From assembly GCF_013385985.1 (NCBI RefSeq), contig NZ_JACAOY010000023.1, forward strand, positions 172,267 through 235,101: DNA of 62,835 bases. Reading direction: 5' to 3'. A model generated the notes under the pieces. The model worked only from the letters and a program-made list of their open reading frames with translations. It did not search any database and was not told the origin of the DNA. Both the position numbers and the translations under genes were made by a program. Origin of the DNA: Pseudomonas sp. B6002. GTDB taxonomy: Bacteria; Pseudomonadota; Gammaproteobacteria; Pseudomonadales; Pseudomonadaceae. Of this stretch, positions 48,608 to 58,453 are shown piece by piece (position 1 is the first letter of the stretch; every line of letters starts with the position of its first letter).

Positions 48608-49953
48608 TTCAGCGCCTCGGCCAACTTGCCATGCAGGCCGCCGAAGCCGCCGTTGCTCATGACCACTACGTGAGTGCCCGGCTTGGCCTGGCGCTTGACG
48701 TGTTCGATGATGCCTTCGATGGAATCACACACCGTGGACGGCACCGTACACCGCGCGGCAATGCCCGGCAGGTCCCAGCCGAGGTTGGCCGGTGCGTACC
48801 AGACGGCCTCGTTGGCATCGTTGACGCTTTCTGGCAAACCATCGCGGTGCGCGCCCAGTTTCATGGAGTTGGAACGCGGCTCGATGATCGCAATGATCGG
48901 CGCATCGCCCACCTGCTTGCGCAGGCCATCCAGGGTGGTGGCGATTGCCGTCGGGTGGTGGGCAAAGTCGTCGTAGATAGTAATGCCATTCACGTCGGCG
49001 ACTTTTTCCATGCGGCGTTTCACGCTCTTGAAGGCGCTCAAGGCGGCGATGCCCATGGACGGCACAACGCCCACATGCCGTGCGGCCGCCAGGGTGACCA
49101 GGGCGTTGGCCACGTTGTGCTGGCCGGTCATGCCCCACTCGACAATGCCTTGGGGCTCGCCTTCAAACAGCACTTCGAACTTGGAGCCGTCGTCGCTGAG
49201 CAACTTGACCTGCCACTGCCCGCCCGCGCCGGTGGTTTGCACCGGGGTCCAGCAGCCCATCTCGATCACCCGCTGCAAGGCGGGCTCGGTGGTCGGGTGG
49301 ATCACCAGGCCTTCGCTTGGAATGGTGCGCACCAGGTGGTGGAACTGCCGCTCGATGGCCGGCAGATCGGGGAAGATGTCGGCGTGATCGAATTCCAGGT
49401 TGTTCAGGATCGCCGTGCGCGGGCGGTAGTGAACGAACTTGGAGCGCTTGTCGAAGAAGGCACTGTCGTATTCATCCGCTTCGATCACAAAAAACGGCGT
49501 GTCGCCCAGGCGCGCCGAGACCGAGAAGTTCTGCGGCACGCCACCAATCAGGAAGCCCGGGCTCATGCCCGCATGCTCAAGCACCCAGGCCAGCATGCTG
49601 CTGGTGGTGGTCTTGCCATGGGTGCCGGCAACGGCGAGCACCCAACGGTCTTGCAGCACGTGGTCTGCCAGCCACTGCGGGCCAGACACATACGGCAAGC
49701 CTTTGTTGAGCACATACTCGACGGCTGGGTTGCCACGGGACATGGCATTCCCAATGACCACCAGGTCCGGCACCGGGTCGAACTGCGACGGGTCGTAACC
49801 TTGGGTCAGCTCAATGCCCTGGGCCTGCAACTGCGTGCTCATGGGCGGGTAGACATTGGCATCGGAGCCGGTGACGTGATGGCCCAGTTCTTTGGCCAGA
49901 ACCGCCATCGAACCCATGAAAGTGCCGCAGATACCAAGAATATGAATGTGCAT
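48604..49953 (-). CDS. mpl: UDP-N-acetylmuramate:murein tripeptide ligase
   Basis: The 449-residue Mur ligase attaches recycled L-Ala-D-Glu-Dap to UDP-MurNAc. Start [24 protein letters not shown] loop [14 protein letters not shown], and [17 protein letters not shown] are typical for Mpl rather than MurC. I use the ATG at 49953; 18 further in-frame residues upstream have no likeness. The next minus-strand gene upstream is the unrecognised 983-residue protein, so the conserved neighbourhood ends here. Confidence 0.95.
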   Translation of the reverse strand: MHIHILGICGTFMGSMAVLAKELGHHVTGSDANVYPPMSTQLQAQGIELTQGYDPSQFDPVPDLVVIGNAMSRGNPAVEYVLNKGLPYVSGPQWLADHVLQDRWVLAVAGTHGKTTTSSMLAWVLEHAGMSPGFLIGGVPQNFSVSARLGDTPFFVIEADEYDSAFFDKRSKFVHYRPRTAILNNLEFDHADIFPDLPAIERQFHHLVRTIPSEGLVIHPTTEPALQRVIEMGCWTPVQTTGAGGQWQVKLLSDDGSKFEVLFEGEPQGIVEWGMTGQHNVANALVTLAAARHVGVVPSMGIAALSAFKSVKRRMEKVADVNGITIYDDFAHHPTAIATTLDGLRKQVGDAPIIAIIEPRSNSMKLGAHRDGLPESVNDANEAVWYAPANLGWDLPGIAARCTVPSTVCDSIEGIIEHVKRQAKPGTHVVVMSNGGFGGLHGKLAEALK

Positions 49954-50028
49954 AGTCGACCTCGTAAAACATCGAGGCAGGTTAGCGCAGGGAGGGGGAA
50001 ATCGCACTCTTTAGGTGAGCCGCCCCCT

Positions 50029-52980
50029 CTATGCGACGGCCTGTTTATGCCGAGCCGACACCTGCGTCAACGCACCACGTATGGCAGCTATTTTTTTCTC
50101 AATGGTGTTCAATCGATCCGCAACACCCCCGTCGCCCTGACTGACGGAGCCTTCGTGTGTGTACGGTTTGAAAAAAACCTCATAAGCCTGTGCAAGATCA
50201 ATCGTGAGTTCCTCGAGCAACGCCAGGAAAGCCTCCAACTGGTTGACGACCTGCTGCGGCTCGCTGGACCATTTCGGGATGTCCACCACAGCACCCGGCG
50301 CCAATTGCAACGATAACTTACCCAACTCATTGGCGCCCCGCGTTGCAGCGTCGAGGCGAACTCGAAGGGCAGGATCAACGGGTTCAACTACCGGCCCCAG
50401 GTCCGCGACTTCTACGTCGCCGGGGTTAACACCGCCGTCAGGAGCAGCAGGACGCTCATAGTGTTTTTGAAGCGCTTTTTGCGTCGCAATGACAGCAGCC
50501 CCAATGCCAACATCGGTCACCGCCTCCATTGCCCACTGCTTGACCTGGCCGACAAAATCGGAAGAAGAGTACTGGGCAAAACCTTTCAATGGCGCGCCGT
50601 ATGGCGTTTGAGTCGCAGGGTCGAAGGCATACCATTTTCCGTTGCGTTCCACGGCGGTGACGTGAACCGCATGGCTATTAGCGCCCAACGGCCTGTAGAG
50701 GCCCTCGGCAATCCCGCCTTTGTTGCCTAGTTGGGGAAGATCAAAACTGCGCCCACGCCCGCCAAGACGGCTTATTTTTTTAAAGCCTGCTTTACCCAGT
50801 TTAAATACACCACGGCCCACGTCATAAATACCTGCTAGAGGGTTAAGCGCCTTCACACCGGCCTTGCCAACCCCCTTGATGAAGTTCAGCGTCGTGCCCA
50901 ATCCGGCTCTGACACCCTGCTTGACGCCTTGGACCCCGCCTTTTAGCCCCGGAATAAAAAAGCCAAACACATCCAGCACCACATTGAAAAAACCTTCAGC
51001 GGGCCTGCCATTAATAAAACTTTCAACCGCATTGTAGAAAGGAATCAGTCCTAAAAAGAACGCATTGACGGCCTTTGAACGCGCGCTTTCCCGCTCTTGC
51101 TCTGTGCTGCCATTGGCCGTTGCTTTCGCCTCATCCAAACCTCGCGTGAAATAAGCACCGACAGCGGCTGACAGTTCATCGGTTTTAGGCGAAAAAAAAG
51201 TCGGCGGCGGGGAGGGATGCTCTCCGGGTATACCGGCCTCCAACGATTTGGAGGGGTAGATACGATAGGCGGAAAAGTCCACCGGATCGTTTTTCGGCGA
51301 TGCACTACCGACTGTCTGCCACAGGATAGTGACCGGCGGTTCTTTACCGCCCGGCGAATCAGGCAGCGACATGGAGAAGTACAAACGAGAGCCTGGAAAC
51401 TGCAGGCCAGGCCTGGAAGGGTCGGCGTCCTTGATGATTCGGCCCTGCGCCGGTGAATACAGATAATGACAAACCTTCCCATCACGTTCAGCCCTGATAA
51501 GTACTGCACCGCTGCCTATATACGCTTGAATTTTATGATCGGTGCTGACAGGGCCCTGATTGGCACTGGGCGTCTGGAGGTTGAATGTCGTGACCTTGCC
51601 GTACTCAATCAGCCGCCGGTCTTCGAGCGCAAGCAATGAGAGTTGATACTTGAACTGCGCGGCAAAACCATCTTTGAGCCCTTGGGTGTATTTGTCGAAG
51701 CTTTCATCAAACTGCTGTTTGATGTTTGGCAACTTCGGAAAACCCAGATTCACTTTGACGGTATTGAAGTCAGGGTCGCTGGATATCCAGAAGTGATTAC
51801 CCAGGTCGCCTGACATGTAAATGTCCAGCAGCGAATAGGCTTTTCGGCCGGGCGACCCCGGCGGGATATTCCCCAGCAGCTTCTGCTCAAAAAAAGCTTC
51901 ATTTTCGACGCCATACACGCGCCGCAGCTCAACGAGCGCCAACTCTCGCCGGGTTGGCATCGGCGTCGACAATGCATCAACGGAATCAGCCAAGGTCTTA
52001 TGCTGTGCTTGCATGGCCTTCAACGCGCTTTCGACTTCTTCGGGGGTGTACGCATCATCGTTTTTTTCAACTATGACGCCGTTGGCAATACCCCAGTCGA
52101 TAACGGCCGTCATCTGAGCGAGTTGTTGTTGACGCTTTTCAAACTCAGAAACAGGCGCTATCTCATCGAGGTTCATGATCTGCGCATAGGTCTTCGCATG
52201 CGTTGATCCCGGGTGACTCGCCTCTTGGCGAGCCACCGCTGCACTGAAGGAGGCCCATTGGTGGGAACCATACACCAGCGACGAGGGCAGGTCCTTCACC
52301 AGAAACTCGGGGGCGGAAACCGACAACAGTTGAAAAGCGATGATTTTGGCATTGGCATCGCCGAAGCGGGTGGCCAGGTGCGCTTCAAAACGCGTGACCA
52401 TTTGCGCAGCGCTGTAACCCCAGTTACCTGGCTGACGCAACGCGTACCCAGCCAGATTATTACGCTCCAGGCCTCCTGCCGAATCCACATCCAACAATAG
52501 CGCGCTAAGCAGTACTTCCTGCAGGCTGGTGGCCGTGGGTACTGCGTCGATGCTGTCCTGGAGTAACCTGGCCAACGCAAGGCCTTCTGGAGAATCGAGA
52601 ATGGCTTTAAGGGTTTTTTCAGGTTCATCCTTACCAGACCGTAAAGGCTCAGGAAGGGTAAGCCGCAAGCATTCGATTAGACTCGGCACACCGCTGGCAT
52701 CATCGGTGTTTGCTTTGGGTTGAGCGGCTTTCCAAGTGGCAACTACCTGGCGTAATTTGGCCTGGGCGTCAGCCGCCAAAGGGACGTCTTTAGTTAGCAG
52801 CCCGCCATAATCAGCCACGTGTGGAGATGAAGAAGACGCCGCACTGCGTCGATAGCGTGAAGGTGGGAAAGCTGTGGATATATTTGGAGGAGTTGCACTG
52901 TTAGACTTATTATCTATCGGCGATTCAGACTGAGGGTAGAACAATATAAAACGTGATGAACTCAAATGATTGGAAATCAT
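50029..52980 (-). CDS. unrecognised 983-residue protein, candidate secreted effector or toxin
   Basis: I do not recognise this protein with confidence. Residues 1-60 are Ser/Pro-rich and probably disordered. Residues about 70-600 are soluble and mixed, with only two Cys in the whole chain (104, 504); a stretch around 440-460 (QLSLLALEDRRLIEYG) recalls large Pseudomonas toxin-like proteins. Residues about 637-735 are hydrophobic and Gly-rich (FFLGLIPFYNAV, VFGFFIPGLKGG), like a membrane-inserting or translocation segment. Around 770-790, SHAVHV...WYAFDPATQ could hold a His/Asp pair (H770, D787). Residues about 869-983 are related to the C-terminus of the next gene upstream. No signal peptide is seen. 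GC is lower than in flanking genes. GGGGTG precedes the ATG. Confidence 0.8.
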   Translation of the reverse strand: MISNHLSSSRFILFYPQSESPIDNKSNSATPPNISTAFPPSRYRRSAASSSSPHVADYGGLLTKDVPLAADAQAKLRQVVATWKAAQPKANTDDASGVPSLIECLRLTLPEPLRSGKDEPEKTLKAILDSPEGLALARLLQDSIDAVPTATSLQEVLLSALLLDVDSAGGLERNNLAGYALRQPGNWGYSAAQMVTRFEAHLATRFGDANAKIIAFQLLSVSAPEFLVKDLPSSLVYGSHQWASFSAAVARQEASHPGSTHAKTYAQIMNLDEIAPVSEFEKRQQQLAQMTAVIDWGIANGVIVEKNDDAYTPEEVESALKAMQAQHKTLADSVDALSTPMPTRRELALVELRRVYGVENEAFFEQKLLGNIPPGSPGRKAYSLLDIYMSGDLGNHFWISSDPDFNTVKVNLGFPKLPNIKQQFDESFDKYTQGLKDGFAAQFKYQLSLLALEDRRLIEYGKVTTFNLQTPSANQGPVSTDHKIQAYIGSGAVLIRAERDGKVCHYLYSPAQGRIIKDADPSRPGLQFPGSRLYFSMSLPDSPGGKEPPVTILWQTVGSASPKNDPVDFSAYRIYPSKSLEAGIPGEHPSPPPTFFSPKTDELSAAVGAYFTRGLDEAKATANGSTEQERESARSKAVNAFFLGLIPFYNAVESFINGRPAEGFFNVVLDVFGFFIPGLKGGVQGVKQGVRAGLGTTLNFIKGVGKAGVKALNPLAGIYDVGRGVFKLGKAGFKKISRLGGRGRSFDLPQLGNKGGIAEGLYRPLGANSHAVHVTAVERNGKWYAFDPATQTPYGAPLKGFAQYSSSDFVGQVKQWAMEAVTDVGIGAAVIATQKALQKHYERPAAPDGGVNPGDVEVADLGPVVEPVDPALRVRLDAATRGANELGKLSLQLAPGAVVDIPKWSSEPQQVVNQLEAFLALLEELTIDLAQAYEVFFKPYTHEGSVSQGDGGVADRLNTIEKKIAAIRGALTQVSARHKQAVA

Positions 52981-53151
52981 TGCAACACCCCGAAAGCTAT
53001 TGCGCGTTACCGGGCAATCTTTCAGAAAAGCCTGTCACAGATACTCCATTCAGCGCCAGGCTTATTACCAATATCCGTCGACTACCCCCTATCGACATTG
53101 AGAATTAACATGCACTGCAAAAGCCAACTATGAAATTTGGCACTGACCCGC

Positions 53152-54396
53152 TCACTGTTTAGTCACGGATTTTTCCATTTTCAGCAAAATATCAGCTTGT
53201 GCCTTATTCACCTTTGCTATTCGCTCTTCGAGTGTAGCCATACGACTTTCCAGCCCATCAAGGCCTTGGGCAGCCGGTTGAGCAGCCAGATGAGGCTTGA
53301 AGAAAACCTCATATTGATCGGAAACTTCCTTCGTATGTTGTTCAGCGAAGTCCAACAGATTCTCAAGTTGGCTCATGCGTTCAAGCGGGTCTTTCGACCA
53401 ATTTTGACTCGGCACATAACCCGTTTCGGTATCCCCAAACTTGAGCACCATCGACTGATTCGCCAACGTGAACGCCTGGATCTGAGCATCATCCATTCTT
53501 GCGTAGAGCTTATTGAGTTCTGGGGCCGCCGGCGCCTCTGGACGTTCGACCGATGACTTACCGATCGGCGTCGGAGGAATCATGGGTTGAGGCAGATACG
53601 ACGCCTTGATTTGTTCGGAAGCCGCCGTAGACCCGGCATATGCCCCAATGTTAATTGGCGCAGACACTACCCCCGTTATCCCGGCACTGATCGCCGCATC
53701 GCGCGCAGTACGCGCCGCAGATGGCGACGATGGAATCACGCCCGACTTGACCATTTTTTCGGCATTCATCATCCGGGTCGTGGCTTCCGCAATCGTCATT
53801 TTAGGCGTAGCCGCGGGCGCTGGGACCTTGTTCTTCCAATCGAGAATCTTTTGGTTGATTTTGGGCGAAAGCAGTTGCTCATGAGGTTCGTTATTGCCCT
53901 TGACCGCACTGGCCTGATCCCTTGCTACCTTGCCGTTCTTATCGAGCGGTCTTCCAGTGCCATCAATCAGAAAGCCTTCTCGATTGACACGCTTTCCGTC
54001 CTTATCGACCAAGTGCCCCTGAGCGTTGACCAAGCGGCCCGAGTGATTGACCAAGCGGCCTTGGGTATCGACGAGATGATTGTTCTCATTGATAAGTTTT
54101 CCTTGGGTATTTATCAATCGCCCCTTTTCATCGATCAGACGGCCCTTATTACCGATTGCCTGACCGCTGTTATTAACCCGCTGCCCCTGCTCATTAATCC
54201 GCTGGTTATTCGAATTAATCAGAAACCCTTGTTTGTTAACCGCCTGCCCTTTGTCATTGAGCAACTGACCCTGCTTATTGACCAGGAGCCCTTGCTTATT
54301 ATAATAACTGCCTGAAGGCGCGTAATGCGGAATCGGTCTAGCCGGCGCCGGTATAGATTTAGGTACATGAACGGTAGGCGGTTTGATTCTCGGCAT
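53152..54396 (-). CDS. unrecognised protein with 18 tandem heptapeptide repeats
   Basis: The 414-residue protein starts with a Pro-rich 30 residues (MPRIKPPTVHVPKSIPAPAR...). Residues 33-158 are 18 consecutive heptads without a single insertion, consensus [N/D]-x-x-G-x-[L/R]-[I/V/L] (for example NKQGFLI, NTQGKLI, DTQGRLV). Residues 160-230 are helical and polar, 235-260 are a Gly/Ala-rich hydrophobic segment, then a Pro-rich linker. Residues about 298-414 are related to the C-terminus of the downstream 983-residue protein and include QYEVFFKPH and a terminal coiled coil. GAGGTGA lies before the ATG. No signal peptide. It lies 171 bases upstream of its partner on the same strand and probably leads the operon. 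Confidence 0.8.
   Translation of the reverse strand: MPRIKPPTVHVPKSIPAPARPIPHYAPSGSYYNKQGLLVNKQGQLLNDKGQAVNKQGFLINSNNQRINEQGQRVNNSGQAIGNKGRLIDEKGRLINTQGKLINENNHLVDTQGRLVNHSGRLVNAQGHLVDKDGKRVNREGFLIDGTGRPLDKNGKVARDQASAVKGNNEPHEQLLSPKINQKILDWKNKVPAPAATPKMTIAEATTRMMNAEKMVKSGVIPSSPSAARTARDAAISAGITGVVSAPINIGAYAGSTAASEQIKASYLPQPMIPPTPIGKSSVERPEAPAAPELNKLYARMDDAQIQAFTLANQSMVLKFGDTETGYVPSQNWSKDPLERMSQLENLLDFAEQHTKEVSDQYEVFFKPHLAAQPAAQGLDGLESRMATLEERIAKVNKAQADILLKMEKSVTKQ
53923..54300 (-). repeat. coding repeat array, 18 x 21 bases
   Basis: This codes the 18 heptapeptide repeats. The period is exactly 21 bases, but the DNA units are diverged, so the array is old or selected at protein level rather than freshly amplified. 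Confidence 0.85.
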
Positions 54397-54558
54397 ATAG
54401 TCACCTCATAATGAACGGGCATTAAACCCAACAGTGAAACCTCATGGCTTCTGTTCATTACGTGGTCACCAAAAACAAAACAGTTCCCTACAGCCTTTTG
54501 AAAAGCCCCCTCCACCCGAGTTTAAATACTGCCTTAAAGACCTCAGGGCACGCTCACA

Positions 54559-56451
54559 TTAACTAGGCACTGCCGCACACCGTTTAATATTATATTTTCG
54601 CAATTTCCTATAAAGCGTATTACGACTGATACCCAGCGCTTGCGCCGTGTACGTCATATGCCAGTGCCGTTGCTCCAATGCTGTCAGCAACGTCTGGCGC
54701 TCGGCATTATCTAGGAGTGACTCGCTGGCGTGTTGAACAGGGGGGCATTGCACCATAGCGGGCAGATCCAACAACTCTATCCGCCCGTCATCGCTGAGTG
54801 CCACCAGTGTGCGCAATACCGTGCGCAACTGACGGACATTGCCCGGCCAGGCGAAGGCCAGCAATGCCTCGCGCGCTTCGGGCTCCACACTGATCGACTG
54901 ATCTCCGGCCTCCTCCCCCAGCAGGAAGTCCAGCAGTTGCGACTTGTCACTGCGCTCGCGCAACGCCGGCAGGCCGATTTCCAGGCCGTTAAGCCGGTAA
55001 TACAGGTCTTCGCGAAAGCTGCCGTCCCGTACGCGTTCATGCAAATTACGGTGCGTAGCGCTGATAATTCGGACATTCACGGCTTGAGGCTCGCCGCCGA
55101 TGGGGACCACCAGGCGATCTTCCAGCACCCTTAATAGACGGGTCTGCAAAGCCAGTGGCATATCGCCAATTTCGTCAAGGAACAACGTGCCACCGTCGGC
55201 CTGTTGGAGCTTGCCGCGCATGCCATCCTTGAGGGCACCAGTAAAGCTGCCGCCACGATAGCCGAATAACTCGCTTTCGATCAGGCTTTCCGGGATGGCG
55301 GCGCAATTGAGCGCTACAAACGCTTTATTGGCGCGCTGACTGGCGTGGTGCACGGCCTTGGCGAAGGCTTCTTTACCGGAGCCGGTTTCGCCATTGATGA
55401 GCAGTGGCACATCACGCTCAAACACCCGCAGCGCTTTGCGAAAGTCATTTTGCAGCGCCGGATCGCCCAGGCAAATGCCGGACAACTGAGGCGGCGCCGG
55501 TTTGGCCATGATGGGGGCAGGCACGCTGCGCGGCTGACCGCGCAATGCGGCGAACAATGGCCGTCCATCGCGGGTGCGCAGAGGCCAACTGGCCGTGGCA
55601 TTGGCGCTGGCGCGGCCGAGCAATTGGTCCAGGGAGCAGTCGAAAAACGCTTCCACCGGTTGCCCCAGCAAACCGCCGCGCAGTTGCCCCAGCAGGTTCA
55701 GGGCGCTCTGGTTTACCGCGCAGATCCGCCCTTCGCCGTCGAACGCCAGCAACCCTTCGCTGAACAACCCGACCGACTCGGCCTGCAGGTGAAAACGCAG
55801 CAGCCAGTGGTTTTCGAAGTGACGCAGGAAGTAGCAGCTCTCAATCATCTTCGCCGACAGGTTCACCAGTGCCATGGTATGGAACTGGCTCTGGCGCGAC
55901 ACCGCCTCGCGGGCCGAGGACACATCCAGCACGGCCAGCAATTCGCCATGGGGGTCGAACACCGGGCTGGCCGAACAGGTCAAGCCAGTATGTCGTCCGC
56001 GAAAATGCTCATCACGGTGAATGGTCAGGGACTGGCGTTCCACCAGGCAGGTGCCGATGCCGTTGGTGCCCTCGCACGCCTCGCTCCAATCGGCGCCCAG
56101 CCACAGCCCGGCGCGCTCGAAGATCTTGCGCTCGGACGGCGCGGTGACACAGTTGAGGATCACACCCCGCGCATCGGTCAGCAACACCGCATGGCCAGCA
56201 CCCGAGAGTTGCTGGTGCAGGCTGTTCATCTCACTGCCGGCGATGTGCAGCACCTGTTGCAGGCGCTCGCGGCTTTCCAGCAGGCGGCCATGCTCAAGCA
56301 CGGTGGGGGCAATGGTTTGCGCAGGGTCGAGGTGGTAGTCCTCCAGGCAACGCAGCCAGGACCGGGCAATAGAGGGATCGCTGGACGGGTCGCGACCATG
56401 GGCCACAGTGAGGACTTGCTGGGCATGGCGACTGAAATGATCGTTGTGCAT
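54559..56451 (-). CDS. sigma-54-dependent activator (AcoR-like), likely regulator of exaC/eat/eut
   Basis: The 630-residue protein has an N-terminal GAF-type sensor (about 70-210), a PAS-like segment (about 215-285, [22 protein letters not shown]), an AAA+ domain and a Fis-type HTH at the end ([19 protein letters not shown]). Walker A is [15 protein letters not shown] and Walker [14 protein letters not shown]. The sigma-54 contact loop reads GSFTGA in place of GAFTGA. It is divergent from exaC across 273 bases that hold a -24/-12 promoter, so it probably activates exaC and perhaps the ethanolamine genes in response to ethanolamine or an aldehyde; the effector is inferred from context. Confidence 0.9.
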   Translation of the reverse strand: MHNDHFSRHAQQVLTVAHGRDPSSDPSIARSWLRCLEDYHLDPAQTIAPTVLEHGRLLESRERLQQVLHIAGSEMNSLHQQLSGAGHAVLLTDARGVILNCVTAPSERKIFERAGLWLGADWSEACEGTNGIGTCLVERQSLTIHRDEHFRGRHTGLTCSASPVFDPHGELLAVLDVSSAREAVSRQSQFHTMALVNLSAKMIESCYFLRHFENHWLLRFHLQAESVGLFSEGLLAFDGEGRICAVNQSALNLLGQLRGGLLGQPVEAFFDCSLDQLLGRASANATASWPLRTRDGRPLFAALRGQPRSVPAPIMAKPAPPQLSGICLGDPALQNDFRKALRVFERDVPLLINGETGSGKEAFAKAVHHASQRANKAFVALNCAAIPESLIESELFGYRGGSFTGALKDGMRGKLQQADGGTLFLDEIGDMPLALQTRLLRVLEDRLVVPIGGEPQAVNVRIISATHRNLHERVRDGSFREDLYYRLNGLEIGLPALRERSDKSQLLDFLLGEEAGDQSISVEPEAREALLAFAWPGNVRQLRTVLRTLVALSDDGRIELLDLPAMVQCPPVQHASESLLDNAERQTLLTALEQRHWHMTYTAQALGISRNTLYRKLRKYNIKRCAAVPS

Positions 56452-56529
56452 TTCTTATTATTCTCCCTGCGTGAGAACCCCCAGCATCCCCCAGGCCTTG
56501 AGCCAATGCAATCCCGGATGGACTCACCG

Positions 56530-56640
56530 GTCACGGGCTGTACCGAAGGTGGCACAAACTGTCACACCCGTTGTACCAGCCCTGCCACAGCAACCCTTTG
56601 CAACAAACCCTAACCTCTTGATTTACCTGGCCTGCAAAGC
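56530..56640 (+). promoter_or_regulatory. possible activator-binding region (UAS) upstream of exaC
   Basis: Several imperfect dyads lie here, for example TGGCA-CAAAC-TGTCA and GTTG...CAAC pairs, 10-110 bases upstream of the -24/-12 promoter. This is where a sigma-54 activator would bind; exact sites are not certain. Confidence 0.35.
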
Positions 56641-56642
56641 GG

Positions 56643-56657
56643 TGGCCCAACCTTTGC
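56643..56657 (+). promoter_or_regulatory. sigma-54 (-24/-12) promoter for exaC
   Basis: TGGCCCAACCTTTGC fits the consensus TGGCACG-N4-TTGC at the invariant GG and GC with exact spacing. The predicted start is near 56669, giving a leader of about 56 bases before the ATG at 56725. Confidence 0.8.
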
Positions 56658-56724
56658 TCTACGCTTGATAACGCGCTCGTTGCGCTGCACTCCCAATAAA
56701 CATAAGAGCCAGGAGATACCCACC

Positions 56725-58245
56725 ATGCGTTACGCACACCCCGGTACTGAAGGCGCCATCGTTTCGTTCAAGGCCAAGTACGGCAACTACATCGGTGGCG
56801 AATTCGTTGCGCCGGTCGATGGCAACTATTTCACCAACACCTCGCCGGTCAACGGCAAGCCCATCGCAGAATTCCCGCGCTCCACGGCCAAAGACATCGA
56901 CAAGGCGCTGGACGCCGCCCACGCCGCCGCCGACGCCTGGGGCAAGACCTCGGCCCAGGACCGCTCGCTGGTGCTGCTGAAAATCGCCGACCGCATCGAA
57001 CAGAACCTCGAACTGCTGGCCATCACCGAAACCTGGGACAACGGCAAGGCCGTGCGTGAAACCCTCAACGCCGACATCCCGCTGGCCGCCGACCACTTCC
57101 GCTACTTCGCCGGTTGCATCCGCGCCCAGGAAGGCACCAGCGCCGAGATCAACGAACACACCGCCTCGTACCACTTCCACGAACCGCTGGGCGTGGTGGG
57201 CCAGATCATCCCGTGGAACTTCCCACTGCTGATGGCCGCCTGGAAACTCGCGCCGGCCCTGGCTGCGGGCAACTGCGTGGTGCTCAAGCCCGCCGAGCAA
57301 ACCCCGCTGGGCATCAACGTGCTGCTGGAAGTAATCGGCGACCTGCTGCCACCGGGCGTGCTGAACGTGGTGCACGGTTTCGGTAAAGAAGCCGGCGAAG
57401 CCCTGGCCACCAGCAAGCGCATCGCCAAGATTGCCTTCACCGGCTCCACGCCGGTGGGCTCGCACATCATGCATGCGGCGGCCGAGAACATTATTCCGTC
57501 CACTGTTGAGCTGGGCGGCAAGTCGCCGAACATCTTCTTCGACGACATCATGAAGGCCGAGCCGTCCTTCATCGAGAAAGCCGCCGAAGGCCTGGTACTG
57601 GCGTTCTTCAACCAGGGCGAAGTGTGCACCTGCCCGTCCCGCGCGCTGGTACAGGAGTCGATCTACCCCGAGTTCATGAAAGTGGTCATGAAGAAGATCG
57701 AGTCGATCAAACGCGGCGACCCGCTGGACACCGACACCATGGTCGGCGCCCAGGCATCCGAGCAGCAATTCGACAAGATCCTGTCGTACCTGGAAATCGC
57801 CAAGGGCGAAGGCGCGCAACTGCTCACGGGTGGCAAGGTCGAGAAGCTCGAAGGCGACATGGCGGGCGGCTATTACATCCAGCCGACCCTGCTCAAGGGC
57901 ACCAACGAAATGCGCGTATTCCAGGAAGAAATCTTCGGCCCAGTGGTGAGCATCACCACCTTCAAGGACGAAGCCGAAGCCCTGGCGATTGCCAACGACA
58001 CCGAGTTCGGCCTGGGTGCCGGCGTGTGGACCCGCGACATCAACCGCGCCTACCGCATGGGCCGGGCGATCAAGGCGGGCCGCGTGTGGACCAACTGCTA
58101 CCACCTGTACCCGGCGCATGCCGCGTTCGGGGGTTACAAGAAGTCCGGCGTGGGCCGTGAGACCCACAAGATGATGTTGGATCACTACCAGCAGACCAAG
58201 AACCTGCTGGTGAGCTACGACATTAATCCACTCGGGTTCTTCTAA
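56725..58245 (+). CDS. exaC: NAD-dependent aldehyde dehydrogenase ExaC-type
   Basis: The 506-residue enzyme oxidises acetaldehyde to acetate. Catalytic Glu is in VELGGKSPN, the nucleophile Cys in [12 protein letters not shown], and the NAD site in [12 protein letters not shown]. The Cys-rich GEVCTC is typical of the ExaC/AcoD group. AGGAGA precedes the ATG at 56725. Acetaldehyde is the product of ethanolamine ammonia-lyase, encoded 1.7 kb downstream, so this gene should remove it. Confidence 0.94.
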   Translation: MRYAHPGTEGAIVSFKAKYGNYIGGEFVAPVDGNYFTNTSPVNGKPIAEFPRSTAKDIDKALDAAHAAADAWGKTSAQDRSLVLLKIADRIEQNLELLAITETWDNGKAVRETLNADIPLAADHFRYFAGCIRAQEGTSAEINEHTASYHFHEPLGVVGQIIPWNFPLLMAAWKLAPALAAGNCVVLKPAEQTPLGINVLLEVIGDLLPPGVLNVVHGFGKEAGEALATSKRIAKIAFTGSTPVGSHIMHAAAENIIPSTVELGGKSPNIFFDDIMKAEPSFIEKAAEGLVLAFFNQGEVCTCPSRALVQESIYPEFMKVVMKKIESIKRGDPLDTDTMVGAQASEQQFDKILSYLEIAKGEGAQLLTGGKVEKLEGDMAGGYYIQPTLLKGTNEMRVFQEEIFGPVVSITTFKDEAEALAIANDTEFGLGAGVWTRDINRAYRMGRAIKAGRVWTNCYHLYPAHAAFGGYKKSGVGRETHKMMLDHYQQTKNLLVSYDINPLGFF

Positions 58246-58255
58246 CCAATAACCC

Positions 58256-58370
58256 CTCCCACATTTGAAATGCAATCAAATGTGGGAGCTGGCTTGCCTG
58301 CGATTACGGTGGGCCAGTTGGCCATGCATTGGCTGACACTCCGCTATCGCAGGCAAGCCAGCTCCCACAG
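58256..58370. repeat. REP triplet (partial unit plus full pair)
   Basis: A full pair (58279-58370) is preceded by a partial unit CTCCCACATTTGA (58256-58268) that is the inverse of the pair's first 13 bases (TCAAATGTGGGAG). It lies between exaC and eat. Confidence 0.87.
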
Positions 58371-58453
58371 TTTTAGATCTTCATAAGTACTTGCAAAACG
58401 CATTCGGCACAAAGAGGCCGGAATAAAACAATAACAACGGACGGTACTTTCCC

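Noticed and set aside
58246-58453. A -24/-12 promoter for eat, TGGCTGACACTCCGC within the REP triplet
   Set aside because: It keeps GG and GC at the right spacing but lacks the TT before GC and lies inside a repeated element found at other loci.
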